Positions 12,873 to 25,771 are shown, counted from the first letter of the stretch. The stretch is 64,000 bases of DNA from Homarus americanus (GCF_018991925.1 NW_024735516.1:698501-762500); one strand, 5' to 3'. Notes: generated from the sequence alone by a model not told the origin. A program made the numbers and translations.

Positions 12873-13540
12873 TGAGGAGGGTGTGTAATCTTCAGGTTGA
12901 TCCAATTCTTCTTTTACAAATTCAGCAATGTTTAATTTGCATACCTAGTGTTTATATAAAGTTTCTCAGTTAAACATCCGTATCAGATCTGAATAACCAA
13001 GTGGTGAATGTTTATGTAACCAACTGAGAGTTTCGACATCCAGCCAATGATGTCATAGTTCACCTTGACACGTAAAACGGTTATATTATATTCAAGCTAT
13101 CAAATACTGTATGTTCAGTGTTCTCAATATTCCAGTTAAGCTTTAAGTCGACATTATACTTTTATATAAAATAAATAATATATGTGAGCAGTCTTTTAAA
13201 AGTTGATATTTACAGAAGAATATTTACATGTACAACATTTATTTTATACAAAATTACACAATAAAACGATATGTTTTGTAGTTGTTTTAGAATGTTTTCT
13301 CTCACAATGTGGGGATTTATTCATGTTTCACTGAGTTGCACCAGAGGATATTTCCACACTCAGGCTGGCCTCGCGTACCGGAGTCATCGAGATACTGAAG
13401 TTCATTGTTGTACTCAGAGCGACTTCCTTGATAGATGGGCCATATTTTCCGAGGAATATAGAAGCAGTATGTCATAATAATAAAGTTTCCGGTACTTCTA
13501 TAGCGTATGGTCTACAAAGATAGCTTTAGTCTACAGAATT
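12873..13540. other. No recognisable feature
   Basis: AT-rich, no supported gene. Confidence 0.5.
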
Positions 13541-13582
13541 TGATCTAACCTAACCTAACCCAACCTAACCCAACCTAACCAT
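13541..13582. repeat. Short (CCTAA)n telomere-like tract
   Basis: CCTAACCTAACCCAACCTAA-type sequence, about eight units, complementary to TTAGG. Confidence 0.9.
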
Positions 13583-14110
13583 CACTGTCTTAAGTCGAAA
13601 TAAGTTATCAATAATGTCTTCACCACTTTAATAGGCATGGTAATATAATCAAATTATCTGATAAAGTTTTTATTGTTCACATATTTATTTGCTTTACCAA
13701 TAAAGTCAGAAAAAATTGTGGTGTAATGATTTTAAAAACATTAAGACTTTTAAGGCTCTTCAAGTTAATCCCTTCCGCAACTAAGGTTACATAAATGATA
13801 GCTTAACGTAATTGACGTTCGTTTTAATTTTTTTAAATTAAACAAGCTAACTTAATTTAAACTAAGTAAACTATATTTAATATAATTAAACCTAACTATT
13901 AATATGCAAATAAAGCTGAATCTAATGAAACTAAGTTTACACCTAACCTTAGTCGGCCCAGTTAACTCACTGAGCTGAGAGTCGACCGTCGAACTGAGAG
14001 ACGAATACTGTACTGTACTGCACACTGGTAACTACTCCGACTTCCCCACCACGCCTCACCACCTGCTGTACTGTACTACTGTTTGATTTGAGCTGACTTC
14101 CCAACACATG
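13583..14110. other. No recognisable feature
   Basis: AT-rich; the end contains short TACTGTACTG repeats only. Confidence 0.5.
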
Positions 14111-15300
<1,190 letters not shown>

Positions 15301-15304
15301 CAGA

Positions 15305-15640
15305 GATGAGGTTCGAGGAGGGGGTCAGGGGGAGGGTAAAGGAAGGGGGTCATGGGAGGTTAAAGGGGGGTCAAGGGTGGGCTGGGGGAGAGGGGTCAGG
15401 TTAGGCTGAGGGAAGGGGTCAGGGGAGGGGTGGAGAGGGGGTCAGGGTTTGGCTGGGAAAAGGGGTCAGGGGAGGCCTGGGGTTAGGAGTAGGTCAAAGG
15501 TAGTTACAGAGGGTTAGGGGAGGGCAGAGGGGTCAGGGGCGGTTGAAGAAGATCAGGGGAGGGCAAGAAAGAGGGTCAGGGGTCGGCTAGGGTGGGGTTA
15601 GGGTGAGAGGAGGAGGAGAGGTGGGGGGGAGGTTAGTCAG
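15305..15640. repeat. G-rich minisatellite (GGTCAGGGGAGG type)
   Basis: Diverged 15-25 bp units such as GGGGTCAGGGGAGGG. Many runs of three or more G on the plus strand make G-quadruplex formation possible. Confidence 0.85.
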
Positions 15641-15788
15641 GATAGGTTGGGAGTGGTGGTAGTGGTGGTGGTGGTCATAACGCAGCAGAAATTGAGTATG
15701 TGATCTGTTACGGATCCATTTTTTGTGACATAAAGTGATTGAGGAAGTTAGATGCGTTCTGAAATCCCCCTTTACGACCACGTTTTAA

Positions 15789-15789
<1 letters not shown>

Positions 15790-15848
<59 letters not shown>

Positions 15849-15893
15849 CCAGTCACCTCGTTATTGCTCACCTCTCTCTCTCTCTTTCTCTCA
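15790..15893. repeat. (CT)n microsatellite, two blocks
   Basis: About 54 bp of CT at 15790-15844, then a shorter block at 15872-15893. Confidence 0.95.
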
Positions 15894-16012
15894 CCACCAA
15901 CTGTGTCATCACTTTATTAACAAAGAGAGGAGGTAACTTCCCTACCTTTTACCTATGTGTTAATACAGTATATGTCATCGAGATTAACTTTGGGTGATAC
16001 AGAATGATTCAA

Positions 16013-16170
16013 TTTCAGGGTCCTCAGCTCATTCTCAGGGTCCTCAGCTCACTCTCAGGGTCCTCAGCTCATTCTCAGGGTCCTCAGCTCATTCTCAGGG
16101 TCCTCAGCTCATTCTCAGGGTCCTCAGCTCATTCTCGGGGTCCTCAGCTCATTCTCAGGGTCCTTAGCTC
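16013..16170. repeat. 20-bp minisatellite, ~8 copies
   Basis: Unit TCCTCAGCTCATTCTCAGGG repeated with few substitutions. Confidence 0.96.
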
Positions 16171-16324
16171 ACGACGATACGCTAGAGACACTCGGAGCAG
16201 CTAAGATTTACCGAGTTCACACCTGGATGACCAAGTTACAATGCAGAATTAATCAGCTTTCATGGACAAGCCTTCCTCATACCGTCTTAGTGAAGGAGAA
16301 CCCAATTCACTGTTACTTATGTTA

Positions 16325-16625
16325 ATTTAACTTAATCTAACCTAGCTTAACCTAATTTCACAAACCTAACCTAAACTAACTAACCTTACCTATAGTTAAC
16401 CTAACCAGCCTACGCTAACATAAACTAACTTAACCTGACTTCATAAACCTAACCTAACCTAACTAAACCGCACCTAAATTAACCAAAGTAATCGTGCTTA
16501 CATTAACCTAACCAACCTAACCAACCTAAGCTAACTTAACCTAACCAACGAAACTATCGCATACCTTAACCAACCGAAGCTAACTTAAACCTAAAATAAC
16601 TTAATCTAACCAACCTAACCTAACC
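16325..16625. repeat. Degenerate (CCTAA)n tract
   Basis: About 300 bp of CCTAACC/ACTTAACC-type diverged telomere-like units. Confidence 0.85.
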
Positions 16626-16678
16626 ATACAAGTTCTCAAGATCCCTATATATGTCACCCAAGAATAAGGTAACAAAAC

Positions 16679-16681
16679 ACA

Positions 16682-16738
<57 letters not shown>

Positions 16739-16752
16739 ACACACACACACAC
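16679..16752. repeat. (CA)n microsatellite at LINE 5' junction
   Basis: About 74 bp of CA with two short interruptions, ending exactly where LINE homology begins (CACACGTCAG). Confidence 0.97.
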
Positions 16753-17468
16753 GTCAGAGAAGTTGTCAAATTTTCCAGTTTCCGTCTCCACCTCCTCCGC
16801 CGACTCAAGTCCCTCGGAGTTCCTGCACCCGAGCTCCTCAGTGTTTACTCAACATTCATAATTCCCAAGCTCACCTATGCCTCCCCTACCTGGTCTTCCT
16901 CCCTAAATACCACACAACGTAAACACCTAGAAAAAGTGCAAAAGAGGGCATACAAGATTATTCTCTCCCCTTCCTACTCCACATATCAAGAAGCGCTCAA
17001 CACACTGACCCTTTCGACTCTCTTTGACCATCACCAACGACCTCATCTGCAAATTTGGTGAGAAGTTTCTGCACCCTCCTCGACACCGGCTCCTACTACC
17101 ACTCGAGATCCCTCGTCCGAGAATTGCTGTTCGACACCACAACCGCATCCAGCCCATACAAGCACGTACTAATCGCTATAAGAACAGCCCACTCCCAACC
17201 ATTGTAAAAATTATCAATAACTTGTAATCAACCAGTGTATTCACTCCCAGTCAATCTTACCTTTTTGCACTGTCACTATGTTGAAATGCACTGTAGTTTG
17301 AGCTTCTCCCCACCTCGTTATTATAAATCTTATTTGTATCACTTATGTTACTTGTATATTATTTGTAAATCAAGAGACCCATTCCCCAATTATATAACTG
17401 TATATTTTCAGCCTTCCGGCTGCCATGCTCTTTCAATAAACCGTTTATTATTATTATTGTTATTATTA
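16753..17468 (+). pseudogene. 5'-truncated LINE, RT thumb and C-terminal region, copy 1
   Basis: Plus-strand frames read LLRRLKSLGVPAPELLSVYS, FIIPKLTYASPTWSSSLN, LEKVQKRAYKIILSPSYS and YQEALNTLTLS. After a one-base frameshift near 17030 they continue DLICKFGEKFLHPPRHRLLL and RYKNSPLPTIVKIINNL to a stop at 17227. The UTR ends CAATAAACCG plus a (TTA)n tail. It is the same family as 57960-59584 (over 85 percent nucleotide identity by eye). The copy starts within (CA)n and its tail runs into (CA)n at 17468-17480. Confidence 0.9.
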
Positions 17469-17561
17469 CACACACACACAGCTTACTACCCCTCTCCTTC
17501 CCTCCCTCCCTCCCTCCCTCCCTTCTTGTGCCCCCCCCCCCCTCCTGCTGGTCACTATTGT
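17469..17561. repeat. (CA)n, then CCCT-rich low-complexity tract
   Basis: CACACACACACA directly after the LINE tail, then CCCT-type repeats to about 17555. Confidence 0.9.
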
Positions 17562-17777
17562 ATCCCTTCTCCCTCTCTGTGATGTGGGGCAGCTTAACAT
17601 GAGTGGGTGGTGCAGCCAGGCATAACAGGGCCTCGGAGGGTAGGGTGAACCTCTCACTGTCCCTCTCCCTCCAGCCTCTCACTCTCCCTCCAGCCTCTCC
17701 CTCTCCCTCTCATCACACATCTCCACCTCACTCTTCCTCCTTCATCACCAGTAAATAGAGAAAGGGAATCTATAATG

Positions 17778-17779
17778 GT

Positions 17780-17822
<43 letters not shown>
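17778..17822. repeat. (GATA)n microsatellite
   Basis: Eleven GATA units. Confidence 0.97.
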
Positions 17823-17823
<1 letters not shown>

Positions 17824-17874
17824 TTTATTCAGTAAAATCGTTTTACAAATTCACCATGATTCAGAATGTACATT

Positions 17875-17964
17875 ACATAGACAGTGCAGGTATACAAACA
17901 ATGTGCATAGACAGTGCAGGTATACAAACAATGTGCATAGACAGTGCAGGTATACAAACAATAC
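17875..17964. repeat. 30-bp tandem repeat, three copies
   Basis: Three perfect to near-perfect units containing CATAGACAGTGCAGGTATAC and AAACAATGTG. Confidence 0.95.
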
Positions 17965-18084
17965 ACAACGATAAGTGGGACTCGACTAAGCATAACAACA
18001 ACAAAGATATGATAAGGCTAGGTCACAGAGACGATGGGACGGCCGAGGGTGACCTCTGAATACAGGAGAGAGAGAGAGGATAGG

Positions 18085-18175
18085 TTATGTTAAATTTGGT
18101 TTAGGTTTGGTTAGAATTTGGTTTAGGTTTGGTTAGAATTTGGTTTAGATTTGGTTATCTTATGTTAGGTTTAAT
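18085..18175. repeat. ~22-bp repeat, GGTTTAGGTTTGGTTAGAAT
   Basis: Three to four units, related in sense to TTAGG-like tracts but with TTTGG. Confidence 0.8.
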
Positions 18176-18177
18176 TA

Positions 18178-18312
18178 CCACCACCACTATTACCACCACT
18201 ACCAACACTTCTACCACCGCCACCACCACCACCACTACCATCAGAATAATGTAAATGGTACTTCAACTTCAGTTATATCCACGATTATTAACACTTCTAC
18301 CACCACCACCAC
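18178..18312. repeat. (CCA)n-rich blocks
   Basis: CACCACCAC-type trinucleotide repeats at 18178-18242 and again at 18292-18312. Confidence 0.85.
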
Positions 18313-18427
18313 CCGACAGCCTCGCCTGCCTGGGTTAATCACGCGTCAGTAATCAGAGACAAACTTGCGTACCTCGATTAGTTGTGACTCGCCCTGATCA
18401 CCCAACAGATACTTGAGTCCTATCATA

Positions 18428-18606
18428 CGTACCACAGAGGGCCAGAGTACCATAAACAGCCAAGGTACCATAGACAGCCAGAGTACCATAGAGATCCAGA
18501 GTACCATACAAAGCGCCAGAGTACCTTAGAGAACCAGAGTACCACAGAGAACCAGAGTACCACAGAGAACCAGAATACCACAGAGAACCACGGAATATCA
18601 CGGAAG
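18428..18606. repeat. 18-bp minisatellite, ~10 copies
   Basis: Unit of the form CAGAGTACCATAGAGAAC. The array is a multiple of three, so several spurious frames run through it. Confidence 0.92.
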
Positions 18607-18937
18607 AGCACAGTACATAGCCACCTAGCAGCCGCCTTTCTTTACCTCACTGATGGATGTTGTGCTACTCTTGGTCACCTCCTCGTGTTCTATGAGTCCC
18701 AGAGAATCAAATTAACTGGTCACCGAGAGCCCAACCTCACCAGTTTAATTGAGACAAGTTTATACCTGAAGCTTTTGTTGTGGAGGATTCAGGTGAGGGT
18801 GGGAGACAGATAAGGGGGCAGGTAAGGGGGAGGGACAGGTAGGGGAGGACAGGTAAGGACAAGTTGGGGGAGGCAAGTGAGGGAAGGAAACAGGCAAGGA
18901 GGATAGATAGATATCGAGACAGACAGATAGATGAATA

Positions 18938-18980
18938 TTATTATTATTATTATTCATTATTTTATTATTATTATTATTAT
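18938..18980. repeat. (TTA)n microsatellite
   Basis: Two ATT/TTA runs separated by CATTATTTT. Confidence 0.93.
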
Positions 18981-19004
18981 GTGACTCTCTCTCCTCACAC
19001 TTTT

Positions 19005-19680
19005 CGGTCTCACTTTCTCTTTCTGTCTCACCCCTCTCCCTCTCTCTCTCTCTCTCCCTCTCTCCCACTCTCCCCCTCTCTCCTCCCTCTCTCTCTCTCC
19101 CTCTCTCACACTCTCCCTCCTCCCTCCCTCCCCTCCCTCCCTCCCTCCCCTCCCTCCCTCCCTCCCTCTCTCCCCTCTCCTCTCTCTCTCTCCTCTCTCC
19201 CTCTCCCTCCCCTCTCTGCCCCTCTCCACCCTCTCTCCCCTCTCCACTCTCCCTCTCCCTCCTCTCTCTCTCCTCTCCCTCCCTCCCTCCCCCTCCTTCC
19301 TCTCTCTCACCTCCCCGCCCTCTCTCTGCTCTCCCCTCCCCTCTCTCACCTCTTCCCCTCCCCTCCCCTCTCCCTCCCTCTCTCCTCTCCCTCTCCCCTC
19401 TCTCCCTCTCTCTCCCTCTCTCCCTCTCTCCCTCTCTCCCCTCTCTCCCACCTCTCTCTCTCCCTCCCTCTCCCCTCTCCCTCCCTCCTCTCCCTCCCTC
19501 TCCCTCCCTCTCCTCCCTCCCTCCCTCCCTCCCTCCCTCCCCTCCCTCCCCTCCCTCCCTCTCACCTCTCCCTCCCTCTCCCTCTCCCTCCCTCCCTCCC
19601 CTCCCCTCCCTCCCTCCCTCTCCCCCCTCTCCCTCCCTCTCTCTCTCCTCCCCTCTCTCCCCCTCTCCCTCCCTCCCTCA
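19005..19680. repeat. ~680-bp polypyrimidine tract (CT)n/(CCCT)n
   Basis: Almost pure C and T on the plus strand: CTCTCT, CCTCCCTC and CTCCCC units with very few interruptions (isolated A or G). The long frames on both strands (Ser/Pro/Leu on plus, Arg/Glu/Gly on minus) are artefacts of this composition. Confidence 0.97.
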
Positions 19681-19870
19681 CTGACTCTATACACATCATT
19701 ATCCTTTATTCTCTGTCAACGCCTTTATTGCCGTGTCTCAATTGTCTTCTTTATTCCCATCTCCTTTATGTCTCTTGTTCCCGCGTTGTGTTTCCAGTCT
19801 CTCTCTTTCTTTTCTTCTCTTTCCTTTCATCTACATATTTTAAACTGATTTTATTTCTTATTTCGATCTC

Positions 19871-19995
19871 TGTCTGTCTGTCTGTCCTTATGTTGGCGTT
19901 ATAATCTTTCCGCTGTCTCTCTCTGTCTCTCTGTCTGTCTCTCTCTCTCTCTTTCTTTATATTAGCTTTATACTCTCTCTCTCTCTCTCCCTCTC

Positions 19996-20027
<32 letters not shown>

Positions 20028-20031
20028 CTTC
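19871..20031. repeat. (TCTG)n, (CT)n and (TCTA)n microsatellites
   Basis: Successive blocks TCTGTCTG, CTCTCT and TCTATCTATC. Confidence 0.93.
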
Positions 20032-20111
20032 CTCTGCCAGCACAAGATAAAACAACTTCCTATAACCTAGACAAGAATGTGAGGCAAATTGCTTCTCTCA
20101 CACTGCCTCCA

Positions 20112-20220
20112 TCACCCATTTCTCCTCAACCCTCTCCTCACCCATCTCTCCTCAACCCTCTCCTCACCCATCTCTCCTCAACCCTCTCCTCACCCATCTC
20201 TCCTCAACCCTCTCCCTACC
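20112..20220. repeat. 26-bp minisatellite
   Basis: About four units of CCTCTCCTCACCCATCTCTC plus CTCAAC. Confidence 0.92.
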
Positions 20221-20287
20221 CGCCCTCCATATACTCGGTGTGGTGTAAAGATTATGTTAAAGTAACTTACACCAAATTATTTAACAC

Positions 20288-20855
20288 CACGGTCGGGGCA
20301 CTTAACCAACATCACCACCACTACGGCCGGGGCACTCAACCAACATCACCACCACTACGGCCGGGGCACTCAACCAACATCACCACCACTACGGCCGGGG
20401 CACTTAACCAACATCACCACCACTACGGCCGGGGCACCAATCACCACCACTACGGCCGGGCACTCGCACACCACTACGGCGGGGCAACATCACCACCACT
20501 ACGGGGCCGGGGCACTCACCCATACATCACCAACATCACCACCACTACGGCCGGGGCACTCAGCCAACATCACCACCACTACGGCCGGGGCACTCACCCA
20601 ACATCACCACCACTACGGCCGGGGCACTCAACCAACATCACCACCACTACGGGGGGGCACTCACCCAATCCCACCACTACGGCCGGGGCACTCACCCAAC
20701 ATCACCACCACTACGGCCGGGGCACTCAACCAACATCACCACCACTACGGCCGGGGCACTCACCCAACATCACCACCACTACGGCCGGGGCACTCAACCA
20801 ACATCACCACCACTACGGCTGGGGCACTCACCCAACATCACTACGGCCGACTCCT
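20288..20855. repeat. 34-bp minisatellite, ~16 copies
   Basis: Unit consists of CATCACCACCACTACGGCCG followed by GGGCACTCAACCAA. Internal truncated units lie at 20430-20530. A 275-codon frame traverses it only because indels are compensated; there is no evidence that it is a gene. Confidence 0.95.
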
Positions 20856-20988
20856 CCTATCAGCCGACAACACCGTCCGTCTAGTGAGTTAACAGGAGGA
20901 TATTGATGACTCTAGGGACCTTCTGCTTCAGGCTGTCTCCGTCGTCTTAACACCCTCAGAGCCGTGTTATTACCTTAGCACCCATGGC

Positions 20989-21029
<41 letters not shown>

Positions 21030-21032
21030 TGT
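20989..21032. repeat. (GT)n microsatellite
   Basis: About 21 GT units with one G interruption. Confidence 0.96.
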
Positions 21033-21049
21033 GTGGAGCCCTGCATTAA

Positions 21050-23195
21050 GCAGACATGCTTACAGAGCTTCAACAAGACCCCAAAGGCGGTATAGGCGGA
21101 AGAGGTGACCACCGTGGAAACCCAACGACTACACTGGCGGACGAAGGCAATGCCTGATGGACAGGCTACTAAGGCGAAACCCAACAAACTGGACTATCGG
21201 CAGTCCCTTGCAACTCTTCCTCTCCCCAGTCGTTGCAACATTTGCACCACTGGATCAGGGAAAGGAAACGCCAAGATGTGTGGTTGCAGCCTGTACTCCT
21301 GCCTCACCACATAAATCAACTCACGCGCAGCCATCATCCAGCTCATCATACTTCTCATCATCATCAAAACTCCCATATCTCCAAAAGTCCTTTGGCGACG
21401 GACTACTGGCGACGGGGACAGGCAGAGATGACTGCCGGGATTCTCTAGTCACAACTCTACAAGGGCGGCACAGATAAGATGGTCGTTTATGTACTGGGAT
21501 CTAGGCAGCAGTGCAATCCGGTCCTGTCTGTGCGACTGAGCAGCCCTTACGAGGAGCCACTCTGCTCACCCCACACGGGGAGGGGGCTAAAAAAGGTGCC
21601 CTAAACATAGCCTGCCTAAAAACCCAACCTGACTGGGCAACCGGGACCCAGTAAGGTCATCCTTATGCAGTCGAAATCACAATCAAAATCAGAGATCCAA
21701 ACAAAAACAAACCATACAACCTCTTATGGTCGCTGCATGGAATGTCAGGACCCTTCTGGTTACTGGCACAAATGAGCGTTCTGTAAGAAAAACTGCCCTT
21801 GTGGCAAAAGAACTAGCAAGGTATAACATCGACATAGCAGCCATTAGTGAGTCCGAGCTCCCAGATGAGGGTCAACTCACAGAAAGGGGGTCTGGCTATA
21901 CATTTTTCTGGAAGGGTAAGTCTGCTGCGGAGAGAAACAGCATTTATGGAGTTGGCTTTGCCATCCGCCAACGCATCCCACACAAGCTAAATGAAATGCC
22001 TATTGGGATCAACGAGCGCCTCATGACGCTTCGAGTCCCACTGAATCAGTCACGTCATGCCTTTTTCCATTTTCTTGGCTGCCTTCCTTACTCGTGCAAG
22101 TGCCAATTTAGCCGGCGGTGTTAACATCCAGTACCGGATGAAGGGTCTTTTCAGCATAATACGACTTCAGGCAGGAACAAAGGTGTCGGCAGCTTCCATT
22201 ACTGAACTTCAGTATGCAGACGACCTCACCCTTGTCGCTCACACTGAACGCGACCTACAGGTGATCCCGAACACCTATACAGATGCGTATGGACACTTCG
22301 GCCTTGAGGTGAATGTACGTAAGACTCAGATTCTCTTTCAACCTGCCCCTGGATCAGACACACCTCCACCACCCACTTTCGGTATCTCGGCTCCCACCTG
22401 TCCACCATCGCAGACATCGATGAGGAGATTCAGCATGGCAGACTCCGAAACCGTGTCTTCAGCTGTAGGGAGCTGAAATTATCTACAAAGCTGCACGTAT
22501 ATCGAGCAGTGGTCCTCCTCACCCTGGTATATGGCAGTGAGACATGAGTTACATACAGGAGGCATCTCAGGGCACTTGGGAACTTTCACCAACGTAGTCT
22601 ACGTTCCATCATCCGTGTTCGATGGGAAGACAAGAGAACAAATGCCAGTACAGGTATTCTTGTTGACACCAACTGTAGGAGCATCGAGGCTACCTTTATC
22701 CATGAACAACTACGCTGGACTGGCCATGTTACCCGCATGGACGACAGTAGACTGCCAAAGCAGCTACTTTGCAGTCACCTAACGAATAGTAAACGTAATG
22801 CCGACGGGCAATTGAAAAAGTATAAGGATAGATTTTAGACAAACCTGAAAAAGTGCCAAATCGACCCCCTCACCTGTGAGTCGATTACTCCACATCGTAA
22901 CGCTTGGAGGAGCACCACACGATTAGGTGCCAATACTTTCGAGTTAGCCCGACTGCAAACCAAGGCAGACAAGCGACAACGCCGGAAAGACGCTACCACC
23001 GCCCCTCCCGCACTAGATGTAGCCCTCCACACGTGCAACATCTGTGAACGACGCTGCCGGTCCCGTATCGGCCTCTTTAGTCACCTCAAAACTCACCAAC
23101 CTAGGTGACATCCCTAGTAACTCATATCATTGTATCATAACTGGATGAACGTCATACTCGATTCCGAGTGACAGCAAAGTAGTAGTAGTAGTAGT
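21050..23195 (+). mobile_element. Internally deleted LINE: endonuclease, RT (YADD), C-terminal zinc finger, (GTA)n tail
   Basis: 21726-22050 encodes the start of an endonuclease/exonuclease/phosphatase-type domain: VAAWNVRTL with the conserved Asn, AISESELPDEG with the catalytic Glu, then SIYGVGFAIRQRIP and NERLMTLR. This is the type often labelled craniofacial development protein 2-like. It joins abruptly near 22090 to the RT palm (SITELQYADDLTLVAHTE, 22190-22250), so the endonuclease C-terminus and RT fingers are deleted. Shifted frames then give YRRHLRALGNFHQRSLRSI, FIHEQLRWTGHVTRMDDSRL and, at 23029-23106, a C2H2 finger CNICERRCRSRIGLFSHLKTH before a stop. The 3' end is (GTA)n at 23176-23194. 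Stops and frameshifts make it inactive. The upstream limit is approximate. Confidence 0.85.
21726..22124 (+). pseudogene. LINE endonuclease domain remnant
   Basis: A 132-codon frame carrying the N-terminal two-thirds of an APE-like endonuclease. The first Met is within the conserved VAAWNVRTL strand, so the true start lies upstream or this is the normal weak start. The last 25 codons are already downstream of the internal deletion or a frameshift. Confidence 0.8.
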
Positions 23196-23197
23196 CC

Positions 23198-23720
23198 AAC
23201 ACAGGACTTCAAACACCGTAACCTAGCTCTCGATGCTGCACATAGGAGGAACGAGAACGACAAGAGAAGGGCCTATGGGGAGAGAATTCAAAACGTTGAT
23301 CAAGGCAGCTTCACTCCTCTAGTGTTCACAACCTCTGGTGGGATGGGCCCAAGTGCAAGATGTTTCTACACCAGATTCGCGGAGTTGATCTCCGAACAGA
23401 AGCAGCAGCCCAGAAGTTATGTTACAGCCTGGATGAGATGTCGACTGTCTTTCTCTCTCCTTCGGTCGGCTTTGCTCTGCCTCAGGGGAACGAGAGCTTC
23501 TGCCCCTACTCCGACAACTACTGCAGATATTGACTATGAGGCTACAGTCACTGAATGCCGCATAGATCTGCGGCTCAACTAATTTAACACAGATAGGATA
23601 GCTTCTTATGTATTAGGATATTTAATATTAAGGTAAATAAATGGTGGCGAAGGTGTGGCTATTGGGGGAGGCTGGAGGCCACGTTAAAAAAAAAATAGTA
23701 GTAGTAGTAGTAGTAGTAGT
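23198..23720 (+). mobile_element. Retroelement C-terminal fragment (FTPLVFTTSGGMGPSA family) with (TAG)n tail
   Basis: One open frame from about 23210 to TAA at 23580 reads KRRAYGERIQNVDQGSFTPL, VFTTSGGMGPSARCFYTRF, AELISEQKQQ, RCRLSFSLLRSALLCLRGTR and a charged tail. This domain is familiar from the C-terminal part of repetitive retroelement-type proteins in aquatic invertebrates; I cannot name it securely. A 3' UTR and a (TAG)n run at 23696-23719 follow. It begins right after the (GTA)n tail of the preceding LINE. Two more copies lie inverted at 27045-27430 and 27545-27875. Confidence 0.65.
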
Positions 23721-23777
23721 GTGTGTGTGTTTGTTGGGAGGTGTAGAGGGATGGATGAGGGTATGCGTGGGCGTGCT

Positions 23778-23808
23778 CATCATCATCATCATCATCATCA
23801 TCATCACT
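23778..23808. repeat. (ATC)n microsatellite
   Basis: About ten ATC units. Confidence 0.95.
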
Positions 23809-25325
23809 ACCACTACCATCATCAAGCCTAATAACCTAAGGCCCCTTCCTTCACCAATCCAATAACACAAGAGAACTTTCGTCACAGTTAAGAACCTCCC
23901 GAACCTATTTTTCCTCCACCAACCATCACCCACACTACACTATTATTCCCCCTTGATCTACCACTACCAATACTAGTTCCCGGTCCACCCAATAACATAT
24001 CCCGGTATGTACTGGAAGAACTGTAGGTGGCAACACATCCTTAGTAAGTTACAGCAGCTAATTCCTCGAGTAAACTTTTTCTCACGGCTAAAAGCATATC
24101 GAAATGTTGTTAAGGAGGAGCGTAAGTCCACCAGAAATGACATTACTTAGTTTGTTCTCACGTGATGCCGGGCGTCTCTGTCTCTCCATCATAGTCTCTT
24201 ACCTTTGTTACTTTGTAGGTAGAGAAATATTTTAGTATCACCGGAAGATTTTAGCTCCCTCTTAACTCATTTTGTTTGATGATTAACCGCCCTATTAATA
24301 TCTGGGGAGGGTTAGTGGGCAGTGGACATCTTCAACTCCTTTTGTATACCTGAATCTGGGGACAGTCACCTTTGCTTATCCTTTGTGATGTCTATACGGC
24401 AAATTCTACTAAATTATATTCCCCGAAAAGATTATTTTTGTAGAAGTGGTAGTTTGTGTGGTATTAATGGCGAGGAAATATATAAATTTTGTAAACTTGT
24501 GGTATAATATTTTATCTGGATTTCAAGATGTCTTCCCTCCTTCAATCCTTCGTACCTACCCACCTTCCCACCTTCATTTCTCCCCTACTTCACTCTTTCC
24601 ATCCTTCCCTCCTTCACATCTTCACTCCTTCCCTCTTGATTTTTTTTAGTTTCATTTTTCTTATCAAATTTCCATATTCTTATTTAATAGACTCTGTGCT
24701 TCAATAAACTTTACTCTTATTTACACGTGTCATCTGTTTATCTACATTGTTTACACTCCTATGGTACTGAAATGTAAACAAAAGAGAGTATCAGTATTTG
24801 CATCTCCCTTCCCAGCATGTTTAGTGTTTGCAGAGAAAGGTACTACCTGTACATTGTATAATTATGACCTACCTACACTCGGCAGACGTATTGTACACCT
24901 GACCGAGGATAAAAATAAAAGCAACAAATATAAAGAAAACATTAATAAAAACATAAAACAACAATAAATAAAAGCAACTTGATCAATAAATCTTAGAACG
25001 TTAACATACCAAGTACTCGTAGAACATATCACACCACGACATAAACATAAGCACCTTTATCATAGTTTCCCCCTCAAAGCCCTCGAGCGTGTATGTTTTC
25101 TGTTACTCCTTTATACTCCACTACAGTGTTAATGTTCATCGAATTGTTCAGTATTTCACAACTTTATGGTTCCATCACGTCCTTCATACGAACATTTTAT
25201 GCTGTAATGGTTTTTTTTCGACAATGGTAAATAATTCTTGTTCTTATTTAAATTACGATTATTTTCTTTTTGTATATATTGTAATACATTTTGCATCATA
25301 CAATATTCAGGTTTACTGTTTGTTC
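23809..25325. other. 1.5 kb with no recognisable gene
   Basis: AT-rich. 24275-24320 carries a weak copy of the GATTAACC/CTGGGG hairpin motif, and 24530-24640 is CCTTC-rich. No coding support. Confidence 0.5.
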
Positions 25326-25330
25326 ACGTA

Positions 25331-25371
25331 AGCACACACACACACACACACACACATACACACACACATAA
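25331..25371. repeat. (CA)n microsatellite
   Basis: CACACA with one T interruption. Confidence 0.95.
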
Positions 25372-25744
25372 CTCTCCCAATATACGAACCTATAAAATCA
25401 TGCAAGAAACGACTAGACATCAATATACACTAGGCAGACGAGGAAGCCAAACGTACAGTACTCTACTTTATAGTAATTGTCCACTCAGTTCGTAAATATT
25501 AAAGCTTGTATTAAACTATCAAAGTTATATTCGTATTAAATTTTACTGTTGTGCTGATGACTGAAGTTCATGGAAAAAAATTCATTAGACTGTAAACATT
25601 ACTCGCTCTTAAACCAAGCGACAAACGTTATTACCATCGAGTGTAACGAGACCTTCCTTAATGACAAAGAAGAGAGACTGATAATATGAAGATTGTCAAC
25701 CCCAGCTTATTGAAACGTGATAATTAAACACCACTAACGCTACT

Positions 25745-25771
25745 GGGGGGGGGGGGTTAGGTTAGGTTAGC
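25745..25771. repeat. G-tract joined to TTAGG units
   Basis: G13 followed by TTAGGTTAGGTTAG, preceded at 25720 by AATTAAACACC. Same dispersed unit as 12797-12872 but without its right arm. Confidence 0.85.

Noticed and set aside
18864..19904. 346-codon plus-strand frame and 245-codon minus-strand frame
   Set aside because: Read-through of the (CT)n/(CCCT)n tract; amino-acid composition is only the repeat's codons and no splice or promoter support exists.
20079..20906. 275-codon frame with repeated HHHHYGRGT
   Set aside because: Encoded by the 34-bp minisatellite; unit indels, not selection, maintain the frame.
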